A stretch of DNA of 64,000 nt, from NCBI RefSeq assembly GCF_004116385.1, contig NZ_PEIB01000017.1, positions 1 to 64,000 of the forward strand, read 5' to 3'. Position numbers and translations under genes: made by a program. The notes beneath the pieces are model-generated. The model ran no database searches and was not told the origin of the DNA. It saw nothing but the letters and a program-made list of their open reading frames with translations. This document shows positions 61,093-64,000 of the stretch, piece by piece. Within the stretch, counting starts at the first letter, position 1. Every line of letters begins with the position of its first letter. The stretch is from Veronia nyctiphanis. GTDB taxonomy: Bacteria > Pseudomonadota > Gammaproteobacteria > Enterobacterales > Vibrionaceae.

Positions 61093-62096
61093 TTATGCTC
61101 TGGCTGCTGCTTTTTCTGTCAGTTCGCGCTTCTCGCTGTCTGACAGGTAAGCGATTTTCAGGCCATTTTCCTGCAGCTGGCGGATTTGCTCTGCTGTCAG
61201 GCCCGCTTGTGGTGCTGCTACCTCATATTCGTAAGGCAGTTCAATACCAGATACCGCTGGGTCATCAGTGTTCAGCGTTGCCAAAATACCGTGCGACAGG
61301 AACTGTTTCACTGGGTGGCTGGCGAGTGACGCAACAGTGCTGGTCTGTGCGTTTGACGTCAGGCAAGATTCGATACCGATGCCTTTCTCAGCCAGAAAAT
61401 CTATCAGTTTTGGGTCTTCGATGGCTTTCACACCATGACCGATTCGCGTTGCGCCAAGCTCATTGATAGCTTGCCACATGCTCTCTGCACCTGCTGCTTC
61501 ACCAGCGTGCACGGTAATGTTGAGATCAGCAGCACGGGCTTTGTTAAAGTGTTCGGTAAACTGATGTCCCGGCTGGCCCAGCTCATCGCCTGCCAAATCA
61601 ATCGCGATCAGATGCTGTTTTTGTGTCAGCAGCGCATCAAGCTCTGTCATGCAGCTTCTGTACCGAACGTGCGGCTCATGATACCGATCAGGTTGGTTTT
61701 TACACCAAAATCACGACTACCCGCTTGAACACCATCAACCACTGCTTCAACGACACCAGCAACAGGGAGGTTGTGTTTCATCGCCATGTAATACGGTGAA
61801 AAGCGAAGTTCCGCATAATCAATGCGTGCATTGAGTGCATCTTCGACGTTCTCGTAGGCAATACGTCGTGCTGCGTCCAGATCACCCAATACAGCCACAC
61901 CCCAGTCAAGTTTCGACAGGAAGCCGACCAAGTCAGGTTCATTAGTCATAACCTGAACGTGTGGGCGAAGCGTCTCGATGGTGTCACCGGGCAGCGACAT
62001 ACCAAATTTCTGGCCAAGTTCGAGAATCGTGGAGATACGAATATTGCCATCAAGGTGACGGTGCAAGTCTGTCAATGGCAAGTTCGAGGTGATCAT
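61093..62096 (-). CDS. add: Adenosine deaminase (frameshifted in this sequence)
   Basis: 334 aa after repair (E. coli 333). Zinc and catalytic residues: [10 protein letters not shown] near residue 10, [10 protein letters not shown] (His, Glu), [21 protein letters not shown]. Start at 62096 ([14 protein letters not shown]) after AAGGA. The frame breaks at about 61649-61653 (RTFGTEAA) and resumes [12 protein letters not shown] after one restored base. Confidence 0.94.
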
Positions 62097-62202
62097 AGCC
62101 GTGGTCCTTAGTGCAAATGAAAACCAAGTATAATGACCAATGTGATTTAAGCTAGATAAAAGCACCTCTCCGACGATGAAAAGCCCACCAATGGAAGGAC
62201 GA

Positions 62203-63612
62203 TCATTCGTGGTGTAATTCTTTGAGCTTCCGTGTCAGGGTATTTCGACCCCAGCCAAGCAGCTTTGCCGCTTCCTGCTTTCGACCCCGGGTATGTTGCA
62301 GGGCCTCATCAAGCAAGATGCGCTCAAATTCAGGCAACGCATCTCTGAGCAAGTTTTCGTTGCCGTTGCTGAGGGACTCTTTCGCCCAGCTCGACAGGGC
62401 TTGTTGCCAGCTGCCCGCTTCGATCACCGCGCCTGATTTCTCATCACCGTCGAGTAATTCTGGTGGTAGGTCGCTGGGAAGCACTTCTTTTCCACTTGCC
62501 ATCACCGTCAGCCAGCGACAGGTATTCTCGAGCTGGCGGACGTTTCCGGGCCAGGAAATATCCGCCATGATGTCTTTGGTGTCCTGATGCAGTGTCTTTT
62601 CTTCCACACCAAGCTCTTTCGCGGCAAGGTTGAGAAAATGACTCGCCAGTTTAGGGATATCCTGTCTGCGCTCTTTGAGGGCGGGAATATGCACCCGGAT
62701 GACGTTGAGGCGGTGGAACAAGTCCTCACGAAAATCGCCATCGGTGACGCGTTGTTCGAGGTTTTGGTGGGTAGCCGCGATGATCCTGACATCCACTTTA
62801 ATTGCCTGATGTCCGCCGACACGATAAAACTGGCCGTCTGCTAACACTCTCAACAGGCGAGTTTGTACATCGAGCGGCATATCACCGATTTCATCAAGAA
62901 ACAGGGTCCCACCATGGGCCTGTTCAAAGCGCCCCTGACGAATGGTATTCGCACCTGTGAACGCACCTTTTTCGTGACCAAATAGCTCAGATTCAATCAA
63001 GTCGCGGGGAATAGCGGCCATATTGAGGGCGATGAAAGCATTTTTCGCCCTTGGGCTGTGTCGATGAAGTGCCTGTGCAACAAGTTCTTTACCTGTGCCT
63101 GATTCACCGTTGATGAGCACTGAAATCGATGAGCGTGAAAGCCGGCCAATAGCACGAAACACTTCCTGCATTGCCGGTGCTTCACCAATGATTTCAGGTA
63201 CAGGCTGGTCAGGTGTATTGGGCTGTCGCTTACGTTTCTGTTCCTGGCTGTGGCTAAGCGCACGCTCGACGAGTGTGACCGCTTCATCTATGTCAAAGGG
63301 CTTGGGAAGGTATTCGAACGCGCCTTTTTGGTAGGCGCCGACAGCCGCATCCAAATCGGAGTGGGCGGTCATGATGATCACGGGCAGCTCGGGGTAGTCA
63401 GTTTGCAGGTTTTTCAACAGCTCAAAGCCATCGGTACCCGGCATACGGATGTCTGATACCAGCACATCGGGCACACTCCGGTTGAGGTTTTCCAGCACGC
63501 TGTCAGCATCTGCGAACGTTTCGCATGCCATCCCTGCGGCTATCAGTGTTCTTTCCAGTACCCAGCGAATTGAACTGTCATCATCCACTACCCAGATTAA
63601 TCCCTTACTCAT
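62203..63612 (-). CDS. glnG: Nitrogen regulator NtrC (GlnG), sigma54 activator
   Basis: 469 aa. Receiver domain with phosphorylatable Asp in [20 protein letters not shown]+ domain with Walker [23 protein letters not shown] loop ([12 protein letters not shown]), Walker [13 protein letters not shown]-terminal Fis-type HTH ([25 protein letters not shown]). Activates glnA and nitrogen-scavenging genes with sigma54. Directly follows glnL (9 nt). Confidence 0.97.
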   Translation of the reverse strand: MSKGLIWVVDDDSSIRWVLERTLIAAGMACETFADADSVLENLNRSVPDVLVSDIRMPGTDGFELLKNLQTDYPELPVIIMTAHSDLDAAVGAYQKGAFEYLPKPFDIDEAVTLVERALSHSQEQKRKRQPNTPDQPVPEIIGEAPAMQEVFRAIGRLSRSSISVLINGESGTGKELVAQALHRHSPRAKNAFIALNMAAIPRDLIESELFGHEKGAFTGANTIRQGRFEQAHGGTLFLDEIGDMPLDVQTRLLRVLADGQFYRVGGHQAIKVDVRIIAATHQNLEQRVTDGDFREDLFHRLNVIRVHIPALKERRQDIPKLASHFLNLAAKELGVEEKTLHQDTKDIMADISWPGNVRQLENTCRWLTVMASGKEVLPSDLPPELLDGDEKSGAVIEAGSWQQALSSWAKESLSNGNENLLRDALPEFERILLDEALQHTRGRKQEAAKLLGWGRNTLTRKLKELHHE

Positions 63613-63621
63613 AGTTGTCCC

Positions 63622-64000
63622 CTAACGTCGAATCGGCAGAAAAATGGTGAACGCAGTGTGTCCGGGCCAGCTCATGACATCTATTTTGCTTGATGCTGGT
63701 CAATGAGGTTTCGAGTGATCGAAAGCCCAAGCCCTGTTCCTCCGGCACGCCCTGTTACCATGGGATAAAAGAGGGTATCAATCAGTGATGGATTGACGCC
63801 CGGGCCATTGTCGATGACCTCTATTTTGGCAACCAGCCTGTGGCGTTTGCCATGTAATAAAACCTGATGTTCGGTACGGGTGCGCAGCAGCACTTCACCG
63901 CCGTCATGTTCGGCGAGTATCTGGCAGGCGTTGTTCACTACGTTGAGAATCGCCTGTACCAGCTGATCTTCATCCATCTGAATATCCGGCAGACTCGGAT
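63622..64000 (-). CDS. glnL: Nitrogen sensor kinase NtrB (GlnL), C-terminal part, frameshifted, truncated by window edge
   Basis: Only the HATPase end is present: N box [15 protein letters not shown]1 VIDNGPGV, and [17 protein letters not shown]. As read the frame stops at 63681; one restored base at about 63687-63690 continues with [21 protein letters not shown] to the stop at 63622-63624, which is the normal C-terminus. Histidine kinase/phosphatase acting on NtrC. The rest lies beyond position 64000. Confidence 0.93.

Overview
The window is a chromosomal segment of a gammaproteobacterium, almost certainly Vibrionaceae. The protein sequences, the order hemYXDC | cyaA | cyaY-lptM-lysA-dapF-yigA-xerC-yigB | uvrD, the block polA-spf-engB-CsrB-type RNA-yihI-hemN-glnG-glnL, a RyhB whose core is identical to the enterobacterial one, and the ubiEJB-tatABC-tatD-hemB run all fit. 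The base composition, near half G+C by eye, hints at the Grimontia/Enterovibrio/Photobacterium side of the family, but genus is not proven.

Layout. 1-330: tail of tRNA-Asp (probably the end of an rRNA operon lying to the left) and tRNA-Trp. 0.5-6.6 kb: fluoride channel crcB, then a TPP riboswitch and the thiamine operon thiCEFSGH. 6.6-12.2 kb: an M24 aminopeptidase, a LysR regulator divergent from a Bcr/CflA exporter, an H-NS-like small protein and an EamA transporter. 12.3-20.4 kb: rmuC, ubiEJB (ubiquinone), tatABC (Tat export), tatD, hemB. 20.4-25.5 kb: asnC, a large periplasmic-sensor/PAS/GGDEF/EAL protein, rsmJ and two tiny genes. 25.5-32.5 kb: the haem operon hemCDXY (minus strand) divergent from adenylate cyclase cyaA. 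32.5-37.5 kb: cyaY, then lptM-lysA-dapF-yigA-xerC-yigB. 37.5-39.9 kb: a four-gene bufferin-type metallophore operon (bufABCD) placed between yigB and uvrD. 40-48.4 kb: uvrD, ggt, rarD, recQ, a small DUF3630-like gene and a preQ1-riboswitch-controlled yhhQ. 48.5-57.6 kb: GNAT, ryhB, elbB, polA, spf (Spot 42), a candidate new small RNA, engB, cytochrome c4, a CsrB/CsrC-type RNA, a methyltransferase, yihI and DUF2489. 57.7-64 kb: hemN, an uncharacterised haem-oxygenase-like oxidase plus methyltransferase pair, add, glnG and the 3' part of glnL.

Functional themes are cofactor supply (thiamine, haem, ubiquinone, queuosine salvage), DNA repair and replication (uvrD, recQ, rmuC, xerC, polA), and an unusual density of regulatory RNA: two riboswitches of different classes, RyhB, Spot 42, a CsrB-type sponge and one further candidate sRNA.

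One property affects the whole window. Fourteen conserved genes, including hemC and polA, carry 18 reading-frame breaks. Each can be explained by a small net deletion (17 of one base, one of two bases), and the protein resumes exactly in register. This is most easily read as consensus sequence error rather than gene decay. I annotate these genes as intact loci with the break positions noted.
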